This document shows positions 1 to 7,275 of a stretch of 33,227 nucleotides of DNA, piece by piece. The DNA is from a virus: positions 1 to 33,227 of the IMG/VR virus record IMGVR_UViG_3300032753_001147, one strand, 5' to 3'. Both the position numbers and the translations under genes were made by a program. The notes beneath the pieces were generated by a model. The model did no database searches. It saw only the letters and a list, made by a program, of their open reading frames with translations, and was not told where the DNA came from. How positions within the stretch are numbered: position 1 is the first letter of the stretch; the number at the start of each line of letters is the position of its first letter.

Positions 1-198
1 TTTCAATCCACCGTAGTCGGCTGCCCAATTACGAACATCTAAATCGTTTGTACCGAAATAGAACTTCATTGAAAAGCTGTAACCGTGAATTAGATTGCAG
101 TGAGAGTCTGCTCTCCATTGTCTGTAGGCACATGGAAATGCGTCTACATATTCTTTTGTGCTTTGATATTTGTAAGCGACTGGTTGTAAAGTTGCCAT
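1..198 (-). CDS. queD: QueD-like 6-carboxy-tetrahydropterin synthase (partial, runs off the left edge)
   Basis: Only the first 66 codons are in the window. The visible part matches the start of the 6-pyruvoyl-tetrahydropterin synthase/QueD family: a Cys about residue 23, a zinc-site-like SHCNLIHGYSF segment (residues 32-42, with His33 and His39), then NWAADYGGLK (57-66), which resembles the family's DFGDLK region. QueD converts 7,8-dihydroneopterin triphosphate to 6-carboxytetrahydropterin in the 7-deazaguanine (queuosine/preQ0) pathway. Phages use that pathway for tRNA or for 7-deazaguanine DNA modification. The ATG at 198 has a good AGGAG site about 8 nt upstream and a sigma70-like promoter 70 nt upstream. 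Family call is fairly sure; the partner enzymes QueC/QueE are not seen in this window. Confidence 0.78.
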   Translation of the reverse strand, partial: MATLQPVAYKYQSTKEYVDAFPCAYRQWRADSHCNLIHGYSFSMKFYFGTNDLDVRNWAADYGGLK

Positions 199-268
199 TG
201 TTTTCTCCTAAGATTAGCAATGGCGGCAGAGTTTATATTGCGGGATGACGCCTAGTCCGCATATACTA

Positions 269-296
269 ATTATACAGTTTTATATAGGATAATCAA
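269..296 (-). promoter_or_regulatory. sigma70-type promoter for the queD-like gene
   Basis: On the minus strand: -35 TTGATT (291-296), 16-nt spacer, -10 TATAAT (269-274). Transcription would start near 262, leaving a leader of about 65 nt before the ATG at 198. It sits immediately past the stop codon of the tail-fibre-like gene. Confidence 0.6.
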
Positions 297-298
297 GT

Positions 299-1762
299 TT
301 ATTGAGCGGCAATCATGCCAAACCCTAACCACTGACCTGGTGTGCCAGCAGTAATACACACCCAACCAACGTAGTTGTTTGGACCAGGACGAGTATTCCA
401 ACACATGTCGCCAATATTGAATATACCGCTTGTTGGAATTGCTGGGCCTGATGTAAATCGTTTGCCGCCAATACTTACATCTCCATTTACTGTAAATTGT
501 AAACTTGGATCTGGATTATTGACATTAACACTTAACGGGCCAAATACTTTTACAGGTTTAGACTGTAGTGTGTTTGATCCAATACTAATTTGTGTAGAGT
601 CGCCTGATACTACATTTGAGTTTTGTGATTTGATTGCTACTGATGTGTTAGATGTAATACCAGTAGGAGTAACTTCAATATCGTTAGTACCGTTGTTAAT
701 TAAAATAGATTGAACTTTAACAAGGCTTTGGCTTGCATCAATTCCACCAATGAATACCGCATTGCCGGTAACATTTAAAGATTGTAATGCACCCAGTTTT
801 GTTAGGCTTGAATTAGTAATTGTTGGTCCTAATGTATTTGCGCCTAGTGCTACTTGTCCGTTTACATAATAACTTTGGTTCTCGCCAATATCAATACTTT
901 CTGTGCTAAACAATCTGTCAGGTGCTGACGCCATTATAAATTGTCTTGTAGCACCGGTGCCGACCCATTGTATTCCTAACCCATAAATTGGAGTGTCAGA
1001 TGACGCATTGAACTGCATTGGGTGAGTTCTTTCAACACGATTATCAACTTGTAAATTGCTTGCGTACAATGTACCATACACGTTCAATGAACCACCACCA
1101 TTTACCGGATCGCCAATGTTTACTACACCGTTATTTTTAATAGTAATACGTGTTAAATTGTCAGTTACAATAGCAAGGTCATGACTGCTATATGTACCCA
1201 TGCTAGCAATATTAACACTTGGACTGCCGATAATTATATCAACATTGTTATCTAAAATATTAAGAGCCGCATTAGGCTCATCAGTGCCAAGGCCCAATCT
1301 GTTAAATGAGCTATTAAAGTATGCAAAATCTCCTAGCACAGCATCGCCACCGACTGCTAGCGAATTTAATGTACCTAATTTTGTAAGACTGCTGTTGGTA
1401 ATTGATGGCCCTAACGTGCCTGAACTCAATGCTGGAACGTTATCAATGTTATAACTTGAAGTTGGTGCAATGTCAAACGCACCGTTAGTCCATAAACGTC
1501 CGCCGGTTCTGTATACTAAACTAGTGCTACCTTCAGCCCAAGTCCAATTAAACCCCTTACCATTAATTTCTGATTCTAAATTTCCGGACCAATTTCCTAC
1601 GTTAAAAACGTTGCCGCCATTGGCAATTAAATTTGAAACATTAATTGTATTGGCCGTTAGCGTACCATTAATGTTATAATCGCCGGTGTGGTTAAACACA
1701 CCCGTAGAGTTTGATAACTCTTCGTTTACTAGTTGTAGGATACTATCTTGTAATTGGGACAT
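299..1762 (-). CDS. Tail-fibre/receptor-binding-like structural protein
   Basis: 487 aa, rich in Asn, Ser, Gly and Thr with short beta-strand-like repeats such as NxxGTLTANTINVSNL, typical of trimeric phage fibre shafts. A segment near 148-162 (FNSSFNRLGLGTDEPN) is of the kind found in fibre and S74-associated proteins. A 26-residue block beginning LGPSITNSSLTKLG at 117 recurs almost identically at 311 (LGPTITNSSLTKLG), so the shaft contains an internal duplication about 194 residues apart. The C-terminus (about 450-487: GDMCWN, GWVCITAGTPGQW, FG) resembles small C-terminal tip domains of tail fibres. No chaperone or peptidase catalytic motif is seen. It has its own late-type promoter and hairpin leader (1766-1791). 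The structural role is probable; receptor specificity is unknown. Confidence 0.72.
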   Translation of the reverse strand: MSQLQDSILQLVNEELSNSTGVFNHTGDYNINGTLTANTINVSNLIANGGNVFNVGNWSGNLESEINGKGFNWTWAEGSTSLVYRTGGRLWTNGAFDIAPTSSYNIDNVPALSSGTLGPSITNSSLTKLGTLNSLAVGGDAVLGDFAYFNSSFNRLGLGTDEPNAALNILDNNVDIIIGSPSVNIASMGTYSSHDLAIVTDNLTRITIKNNGVVNIGDPVNGGGSLNVYGTLYASNLQVDNRVERTHPMQFNASSDTPIYGLGIQWVGTGATRQFIMASAPDRLFSTESIDIGENQSYYVNGQVALGANTLGPTITNSSLTKLGALQSLNVTGNAVFIGGIDASQSLVKVQSILINNGTNDIEVTPTGITSNTSVAIKSQNSNVVSGDSTQISIGSNTLQSKPVKVFGPLSVNVNNPDPSLQFTVNGDVSIGGKRFTSGPAIPTSGIFNIGDMCWNTRPGPNNYVGWVCITAGTPGQWLGFGMIAAQ

Positions 1763-1765
1763 GGA

Positions 1766-1791
1766 AAATACTCTCTTATGGAGTATTTATC
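1766..1791 (-). promoter_or_regulatory. T4-type late promoter overlapping an RBS-sequestering hairpin
   Basis: Minus strand: GATAAATA (1791-1784; 7/8 to TATAAATA) followed by CTC, close to the T4 late -10. Overlapping it is a perfect 8-bp inverted repeat, AAATACTC (1788-1781) and GAGTATTT (1773-1766), with 7-nt loop CATAAGA. The likely Shine-Dalgarno AAGAGAG (1777-1771) lies in the loop and 3' arm, 8 nt before the ATG at 1762. A late start at about 1778 would omit the 5' arm and free the site. A read-through transcript would contain the whole hairpin. Confidence 0.65.
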
Positions 1792-1807
1792 CATGTTTTG
1801 CTAGAGC

Positions 1808-3007
1808 TTACTGTACTCGAAGTAGTACAGTTTCTTCATTAATACGCCCATTCATTTTAGTATCTGTAGCGTTGATATCATCTAAGAACTTGCGTAACTG
1901 CACTTTACCAGCGGCTTTGAACTCTTTAAGTTTTTCCTCAGGCTTACGCACAGTCTTTTGAACGCTTGTATGCTCGTTAAAGCCGGTAATTGTAGTACCT
2001 TTAACACCTAATTCCATGTACTCGTTAGCAATGTAACGACCCAATTTACGTGTCTTAGTGTTAAACACCCACAGCTCTTTAGCACCGATAATATCAGTAG
2101 GATTGATACTAACCAATTTCAATGGTTCATTGCTTTTCATGTACTTCATTTTGGCAACAATCTTCTCTTTTGGTTGTGCTTTTTTAGCACGTGGCGCACG
2201 ATTAACTTTGGCTTCTTGTGCAAGCATATCGCAAGCTGACATGATTTCTTGGTAAAAAGCAATCAAATTCTTGATTTGCTTCTTGCTACGATGGGCGTAA
2301 CCCTCACGTAACTGCTCGTCTGCTTTTCCGGATGCCAACTCCTCCAGTTCAGCTAAATCCTTGCTATAGAGGGTTTTAATAAGTCTAGCATGTGCGGCTT
2401 TGACTTCTTTACCTTTGAGCAAGTTCAGCACTTTGAACGCTTTTGGATCAAAATTTTCTGGATCATTTTGGAAACCTTCGATAGCATCTTCCAATTCTTC
2501 AGTCATTCGATAAGCGGCTTCTTTAACACGCTCTTGAATTGAAGGAACATAAACAGCAGGTTTGGCCGCTTCAAGTGCTTTGGTTTCTTCTGGATCGATA
2601 TCGTTTTTGCCTTCTTCAATTACCTTAACAATTTCTGCTTTTAGCCAAGCAGAAGTATCACGCCCATTGTTAAAATCAGCACGTTGTGGTTGCATACCAC
2701 GATTCAAACAACATGCAACAGCACCCATTGTTGAATTGATACGACTATCTTTAACTTTTTTGAACGCTGTAATATCTGTTTTAGTACATCCAACAGTTTC
2801 CATCCATTTAACAACTGCTGGCTTGTAAGTTTTGATGTCTGACTCCAAACGGTAGTAGTCCATAGCACGTTTGAAAAAGCGATGAAATGTTTCACCATCC
2901 CAAGTTTCGCAACCATCCCAAACTGGACTGTGATCTTTCACTGCACGAGTGCGATGCGCAATTACCTGCTTTTTGGTAACGCGAGTTTTGGTAGCTGTTT
3001 TAGCCAA
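1808..3007 (-). CDS. Conserved phage-type hypothetical protein, 399 aa
   Basis: I do not recognise a named family. The protein is strongly charged and Lys-rich with a basic start (MAKTATKTRVTKKQVIAHRTR), a middle of long amphipathic helices (about 140-290) and a Lys/Arg/Ala/Pro-rich linker near 270-285. Its C-terminal part, near 300-360, looks globular and includes NPTDIIGAKELWVFNTKTRKLG. No membrane segment, signal peptide or catalytic motif is visible. It is a monocistronic-looking gene with a consensus sigma70 promoter and an AGGAG site 8-9 nt before the ATG. A nucleic-acid-binding or scaffold role would fit the charge pattern but is only a guess. A 7-bp hairpin overlaps its stop codon without a U-tract. 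Confidence 0.75.
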   Translation of the reverse strand: MAKTATKTRVTKKQVIAHRTRAVKDHSPVWDGCETWDGETFHRFFKRAMDYYRLESDIKTYKPAVVKWMETVGCTKTDITAFKKVKDSRINSTMGAVACCLNRGMQPQRADFNNGRDTSAWLKAEIVKVIEEGKNDIDPEETKALEAAKPAVYVPSIQERVKEAAYRMTEELEDAIEGFQNDPENFDPKAFKVLNLLKGKEVKAAHARLIKTLYSKDLAELEELASGKADEQLREGYAHRSKKQIKNLIAFYQEIMSACDMLAQEAKVNRAPRAKKAQPKEKIVAKMKYMKSNEPLKLVSINPTDIIGAKELWVFNTKTRKLGRYIANEYMELGVKGTTITGFNEHTSVQKTVRKPEEKLKEFKAAGKVQLRKFLDDINATDTKMNGRINEETVLLRVQ

Positions 3008-3038
3008 TTTCTGCTCCTGTTTTGTTTAACATGTATAT

Positions 3039-3067
3039 ATTATAGCTTCAAAATTGATCCATGTCAA
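3039..3067 (-). promoter_or_regulatory. Consensus sigma70 promoter
   Basis: Minus strand: -35 TTGACA (3062-3067), 17-nt spacer, -10 TATAAT (3039-3044). Both hexamers are perfect at ideal spacing. It drives the 399-aa gene starting at 3007 and probably reads through to the tail-fibre-like gene. Confidence 0.8.
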
Positions 3068-3081
3068 CCGTTGATTTTGGG

Positions 3082-3924
3082 CTATTCTATGCTCCAACCC
3101 ACAATTTGGTTACAAGATTTGACAATTCCTACTACTTGATCGTCCGATAATTGCTGACCGTTAATGGTGTCCAATTGGCCTAATCTAATAGCACCCACAG
3201 ACAATCTTAAATCCCCCAAAGCATACGGCCATTTAATCCCGCTTTCATAGTAAAACCTATTAAAATCTCTTTTGAGCTGTGCATGATCGGAATCGTGGAA
3301 AAAACAAAAATGCATAGCGCCTAAAACATTTTGCGGTATAATTTGATCAGTGGGAATATTTACATCATTAGAGTACATTATTTCTGCAGGATTTCTTCCA
3401 ATAATTGGATAACCCATTATTAACGATCCTACAGACTTCTCAAAAGTAAAATAATTATAATCGCCAATGTCTAACGGTATTAAGTTACTGCCTATTAATA
3501 ATGTTAAATGTAAATTGTTATGTGTAATTTTTCCAGCGCGATCGATTGATTCTATATGATGTATTAAATCATTGTATCTTTCCAATTGTTGTCTGTGCAA
3601 AGGATCTGTATCATTCCTACATTCTGGAAAATGTGTATGAAATAAATTAACACTAGCTTGAACATCATTGTGATTCCAATTATTAAAATTTATTTTATTA
3701 GGAATCCATTCATTCATTTTTTCTACCAGAGAATATAATTCATTTACATAAGGTGTTGTATCTTCAGGAATGCCGCACCATACTTCCTTATCTTTACGAA
3801 GGTCAGATATATTTGATTGTAACATTAGCTGAGCCCAAATCCGAGCAGGCCGATGCTGTTCTAAAATATAAGATAATTTATAGATAGTGTCGCTGTCACG
3901 GATGTAAAGGTTGTACCGTTTCAT
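3082..3924 (-). CDS. Hypothetical partner of the radical-SAM genes, 280 aa
   Basis: No family recognised. It is the third gene of a tight minus-strand operon, starting inside the end of the radical-SAM gene upstream (29-nt overlap), so it is almost certainly translationally coupled and co-functional. Visible features: aromatic- and His-rich stretches (NNWNHNDV near 81-88; FHTHFPE near 94-100; HFCFFHDSDHAQLKRDF near 206-222) and a clear middle segment LTLLIGSNLIPLDIGDYNYF (near 140-159). No signal peptide, transmembrane helix or Cys cluster is seen. The clustered His/Asp residues could bind metal, but no canonical motif is complete. It could be a substrate-binding or accessory protein for the two radical-SAM enzymes. 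Confidence 0.65.
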   Translation of the reverse strand: MKRYNLYIRDSDTIYKLSYILEQHRPARIWAQLMLQSNISDLRKDKEVWCGIPEDTTPYVNELYSLVEKMNEWIPNKINFNNWNHNDVQASVNLFHTHFPECRNDTDPLHRQQLERYNDLIHHIESIDRAGKITHNNLHLTLLIGSNLIPLDIGDYNYFTFEKSVGSLIMGYPIIGRNPAEIMYSNDVNIPTDQIIPQNVLGAMHFCFFHDSDHAQLKRDFNRFYYESGIKWPYALGDLRLSVGAIRLGQLDTINGQQLSDDQVVGIVKSCNQIVGWSIE

Positions 3925-4951
3925 AACTATTAAACCAATCTAACTCTTCTTGACTATAAGGCAATATTTTTTTATAATGGTCATGTAATAAGTCTACAAC
4001 GACATTTTCTATTATATTTTTACAATCACTGTACAGTTGTTTTGCTAGCTCTAATTTTCCAGGTTGTAACATGATTCTAACACCTAACCAATTTAACTGA
4101 GATTTATCGTTGCTCATTTTACTGGTATTTGCAGAACTAACATTTTGTACAAATTTCTTGTATATAGCAGGATTTTCTAAATAACTTAAATGAGCACTAA
4201 AAACAATATCACTAACTTGCATTAGATTAGAATAATACTCTGCTGTATGGCTACCGTTTGTTGTAGTATGCACAATATGAAATAGATCTTTGCGTAAGTA
4301 TTGTACAAATTCTAAAAAATCTGGATTAAACGTAGGTTCTCCACCTGTAAACACAAATTTCATTTTAGAGTTTTTACCCCATATAGAACTTATATTTTTT
4401 AAACCTTGTTTTAAAGAACCTAAAGTTTTATGACCTTCGTAAGTATTGTGACTATCTGGAAAACAATACCAGCAGTCATAATTACACCTACGGCCCAATT
4501 CCCAAATAACTAACTTGTAATCGTTGAACGCACTTGAATATATAATGGTAGGATCTTTTACTACATCTACTAATTGCAATTTATCAAAATCTACGTTTAC
4601 AATATTTCTAGCTGTGGCTACACTTATATCATCATAACTTTTAACTTTTGGGCTTTGCATATCGGATCCACATGCGCATGTATCCTTATCGCACTTAACC
4701 CATGAATATAACTCTTCCAAAAAATCTATGCCTTGATTATAGATACTACCTAATGCATTACCAACTTGGCAAGTTCCTCTGTAAATAATGCCATCGTGCT
4801 GTATATATAATGACCTTGAACCGGCTGAACACCACCAGTGCTTCCATCTATTACGACCTAAAGAATGTAACTCTTCTACACTATGAGAAGATATTTCTTC
4901 TTTATTCATAAAAATTATCTTGCTTTCTTCTATATCATGTATACTAGCCAT
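3896..4951 (-). CDS. Radical SAM enzyme with N-terminal auxiliary Cys domain
   Basis: 351 aa. The radical-SAM 4Fe-4S motif is CNYDCWYC (Cys156, Cys160, Cys163), followed by the SAM-binding FTGGEP segment and a TTTNGS strand, so this is a genuine radical-SAM TIM barrel. The N-terminal 100 residues carry Cys41, Cys61, Cys87, Cys92 and Cys94 in a SPASM/twitch-like arrangement (WWCSAG, GTCQVGN, KCDKDTCACG), suggesting one auxiliary iron-sulfur cluster placed before rather than after the barrel. The gene overlaps the upstream radical-SAM gene by 8 nt and the downstream 280-aa gene by 29 nt. Such tandem phage radical-SAM proteins are recurrent in aquatic phages, but their substrate is not known to me. 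Possible targets are a peptide, a nucleotide or a sugar. Confidence 0.85.
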   Translation of the reverse strand: MASIHDIEESKIIFMNKEEISSHSVEELHSLGRNRWKHWWCSAGSRSLYIQHDGIIYRGTCQVGNALGSIYNQGIDFLEELYSWVKCDKDTCACGSDMQSPKVKSYDDISVATARNIVNVDFDKLQLVDVVKDPTIIYSSAFNDYKLVIWELGRRCNYDCWYCFPDSHNTYEGHKTLGSLKQGLKNISSIWGKNSKMKFVFTGGEPTFNPDFLEFVQYLRKDLFHIVHTTTNGSHTAEYYSNLMQVSDIVFSAHLSYLENPAIYKKFVQNVSSANTSKMSNDKSQLNWLGVRIMLQPGKLELAKQLYSDCKNIIENVVVDLLHDHYKKILPYSQEELDWFNSYETVQPLHP

Positions 4952-6197
4952 TTATTGCCTCTCTAACAACTTCCATTTCTGGAACTATTTTAAATATATC
5001 TTCATTACGTAAATTATCTACTTGTTTAGAAACATGTACAAATTTCTTAGCGGCTTCTAAATTAAATGGTTGATCAAGCTCGTGGAAGATTTGTGTAAAG
5101 ATAGAACTAATATCTGTTGAATATTTTGTATTATAATTAGCTATAAAATCTTCTAGCTCTTTAATAGTATCACGTCTGTAGTCATCTGGCAGTATGCTTA
5201 CATGATAATGTTTAGGATGATCTAATAAGTTAATAAAGAAATTATTATAGTTAACGTATTGATGTATTACAGGATGTCTGCGTATAACACCTAAGTCAGT
5301 TAAGTAGGTGATAATTTGTGGAAGTCGTCTAACATTCCATGCACCTATAGTCATGCCCGGACGAAGTATAATATTGTCGTGTTTAGCTAACTCTTTTAAG
5401 TTTTCTTCGACTTTACTCCATACTGTTCCGCTACGGATTAATTCGGCACGTTCGCCGATTTCATCTAAACTAGGCCATACTTCTAGTTTGCCTAATTGCC
5501 ATTGACTCCAATAATCGATAACATTTCGTTTACCGTACTCTAATGTAGAACAATTGGTATTATAACTAAGTTTAACATCAAACCGTTTCTTTTCTACCAG
5601 CTTGTCTAGAATCTGCCAATGTTCAGGCATAAGCAATGGTTCGCCGCCCGCAAAGTAAATTCTTCTAACATTGTCGATTTGATCTTCAAGGAAGTCTACG
5701 TTGGTCTTATCTTCGACTGCTTCGATATTCCACACTTTTTCTTGATCAGTATAACCTAACTTTTTAGCATCTGGAACCCATGCACTACTATAACGTGGAC
5801 CGCATGATCTGCATTTGTAGTTGCATAAATTACTAAAACGAAAATCCCAATACTTTAATTCCATAGTGGTACAAGTACCATCTTCTAGTGTAATTTCTGG
5901 AATCTTTTTCAACACTCCAGGAAAGTCTCTATTATGATAATGACGTCCACTTACACCTGTTACATCTTCTTTCTTCCAACAGGTATCGCAAATCTTTGGA
6001 CGCTCCCCATTAATCATTTGCTTGCGCAAAGATTTCATGTTATCACTATTCCAAATTTCTTCAATGGTTTGTGTTTTTAAATCCCCGGCAAAATAATTAT
6101 GGTGACTAGTTAGACAGCAAGGCACCACCTTGCCATTAGGTTCGAAGTTTAAATGCATCCATGGGATAGCACATATTGTATCTTTATTATCCATCAT
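4944..6197 (-). CDS. Twitch/SPASM-domain radical SAM enzyme
   Basis: 417 aa. The N-terminus has the auxiliary-cluster pattern CAIPWMHLNFEPNGKVVPCC (Cys9, Cys27, Cys28), then IEEIWNS and CDTCWKKE (Cys70, Cys73), as in stand-alone twitch/SPASM domains. The radical-SAM motif follows at CNYKCRSC (Cys125, Cys129, Cys132), with YFAGGEP (the GGE SAM-binding element) near 183-189. It is the first gene of the three-gene unit 6197 to 3082. Two adjacent ATGs exist at 6197 and 6194; the SD is weak and the choice uncertain. Radical-SAM enzymes with auxiliary clusters usually modify peptides or act as dehydrogenases or mutases. Neither a precursor peptide nor a leader-binding domain is visible nearby, so the substrate is open. 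Confidence 0.87.
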   Translation of the reverse strand: MMDNKDTICAIPWMHLNFEPNGKVVPCCLTSHHNYFAGDLKTQTIEEIWNSDNMKSLRKQMINGERPKICDTCWKKEDVTGVSGRHYHNRDFPGVLKKIPEITLEDGTCTTMELKYWDFRFSNLCNYKCRSCGPRYSSAWVPDAKKLGYTDQEKVWNIEAVEDKTNVDFLEDQIDNVRRIYFAGGEPLLMPEHWQILDKLVEKKRFDVKLSYNTNCSTLEYGKRNVIDYWSQWQLGKLEVWPSLDEIGERAELIRSGTVWSKVEENLKELAKHDNIILRPGMTIGAWNVRRLPQIITYLTDLGVIRRHPVIHQYVNYNNFFINLLDHPKHYHVSILPDDYRRDTIKELEDFIANYNTKYSTDISSIFTQIFHELDQPFNLEAAKKFVHVSKQVDNLRNEDIFKIVPEMEVVREAING

Positions 6198-6204
6198 GTA
6201 CTTA

Positions 6205-7029
6205 TTAAGTCCAAAGACTCTGCCGAATTTTTATTAGACGAATCAACATAGCTTCATCTTCGGCTTCGTATTCCTCTTCCATCTTGTGCATTTTGTCCAT
6301 AGCAATCTTGCTCATTTCAGCAAGTTCGGGACTTTTATCACTGCCGAAACTTAGTCGGCCACCATTGGCTAATCGTGAGGCTTCACAGTAAGCACTCCAG
6401 CCACTTGCTTCCATTGGCTCCGGACGATTGCGATATACAGTAGTCCACCAAGTATAAAGCTCGATAATCTCACGAGCGGCTTTGGCTTGATGTGTTAATT
6501 GTGGAGTTTCGCCTTCTTCAAGAAACTCACTGTTGTCCAAATCTTTGGCCCAATTCAAATAGGCCATGCCAGCTTCTGGGCAACGCCAGGTACGCCAGCG
6601 CAACCAGCCACTACGCCACCAAGGAACATTGTACTTTACTCGTTCCTCTTCATCCCACATACAATAATGCCATGCTTGTTCTATTTCCACAAAATCCACA
6701 AGCTCGTTAAACAAACAAGGAAGGAAGCGATTACCAACATCTTGCCATTGGCCAGGCTTGATGTCTCTAGGGTGTGCAGTAAGACTATGACTGCGGCTGA
6801 CCCAACGATTGTTGATGTAGTATCTGATGTCATTTAGTCGGTCCTCAGGCCAGCAAATAAAATTTTGAATAGCATCTAGTGCTTCTTCCGCTAGCCAGTA
6901 GCGAAAGTTGTGTCGCATTTGGGCAGTGGTACGCCATTCGTCCCATTCCTCGCTAGTGCCAGCAGATAGTTTAGCAGTACCGCGAAGCCAGTCTGCAAAT
7001 TTTGAGCATGACCAATAATTATTTCTCAT
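6205..7029 (-). CDS. Trp-rich phage hypothetical protein, 274 aa
   Basis: Unrecognised function. It is unusually rich in tryptophan and arginine (for example WWRSGWLRWRTWRC near 136-149) and acidic near the C-terminus (KMEEEYEAEDEAM near 247-259), with no membrane segment or catalytic motif. It resembles the generic Trp-rich proteins scattered in large phage genomes that are annotated only as hypothetical. The ATG overlaps the stop of the upstream small membrane-protein gene by 4 nt (ATGA), so it is translated as part of the ligase operon. It ends 7 nt before the radical-SAM gene. Confidence 0.75.
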   Translation of the reverse strand: MRNNYWSCSKFADWLRGTAKLSAGTSEEWDEWRTTAQMRHNFRYWLAEEALDAIQNFICWPEDRLNDIRYYINNRWVSRSHSLTAHPRDIKPGQWQDVGNRFLPCLFNELVDFVEIEQAWHYCMWDEEERVKYNVPWWRSGWLRWRTWRCPEAGMAYLNWAKDLDNSEFLEEGETPQLTHQAKAAREIIELYTWWTTVYRNRPEPMEASGWSAYCEASRLANGGRLSFGSDKSPELAEMSKIAMDKMHKMEEEYEAEDEAMLIRLIKIRQSLWT

Positions 7030-7274
7030 ATTGAATCCTTTTGTAATGATGTGTGTTCTTGCACATCGTCTTCAGTACATTTAACAGGTTTGCCATCTTC
7101 ATTTAAAAATGTAGTTCCCCATATTTTGCTACCTTGTTGAAATTCCACGTAGACATTTCCGTAGGCACAAAACCTATGAGTAACTATATCGTCACTAGTT
7201 TCATATAAAATACATATGGTACTTACTATAATAAGTAAACACAACAACGACACAATTTTTTTAAAACGTCCCAT
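7026..7274 (-). CDS. Small single-pass membrane protein, 82 aa
   Basis: Starts MGRFKK, followed by one strongly hydrophobic helix (VSLLCLLIIVSTICILY, about residues 9-25) and a soluble tail with two Cys. The positive N-terminus predicts a signal anchor with the tail in the periplasm. A GTG five codons upstream (7289) could extend it into the ligase coding end. I prefer the ATG at 7274, directly after the ligase stop codon, because an AGGTG lies about 12 nt upstream. It is in an operon between DNA ligase and the Trp-rich protein. No function recognised. Confidence 0.65.
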   Translation of the reverse strand: MGRFKKIVSLLCLLIIVSTICILYETSDDIVTHRFCAYGNVYVEFQQGSKIWGTTFLNEDGKPVKCTEDDVQEHTSLQKDSI

Positions 7275-7275
7275 A

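Noticed and set aside
29-220. 63-aa reading frame on the minus strand overlapping the queD-like start
   Set aside because: It is in a different frame from the queD-like protein, which has an AGGAG site, a promoter and clear family motifs; the 63-aa frame has none of these.
375-1679. Several plus-strand frames of 69-112 aa opposite the tail-fibre gene
   Set aside because: They are shadow frames of a long low-complexity gene; no start signals or domains support them.
1811-1830. Terminator after the 399-aa gene
   Set aside because: A 7-bp hairpin overlaps the stop codon but is not followed by a U-tract, so intrinsic termination is not supported.
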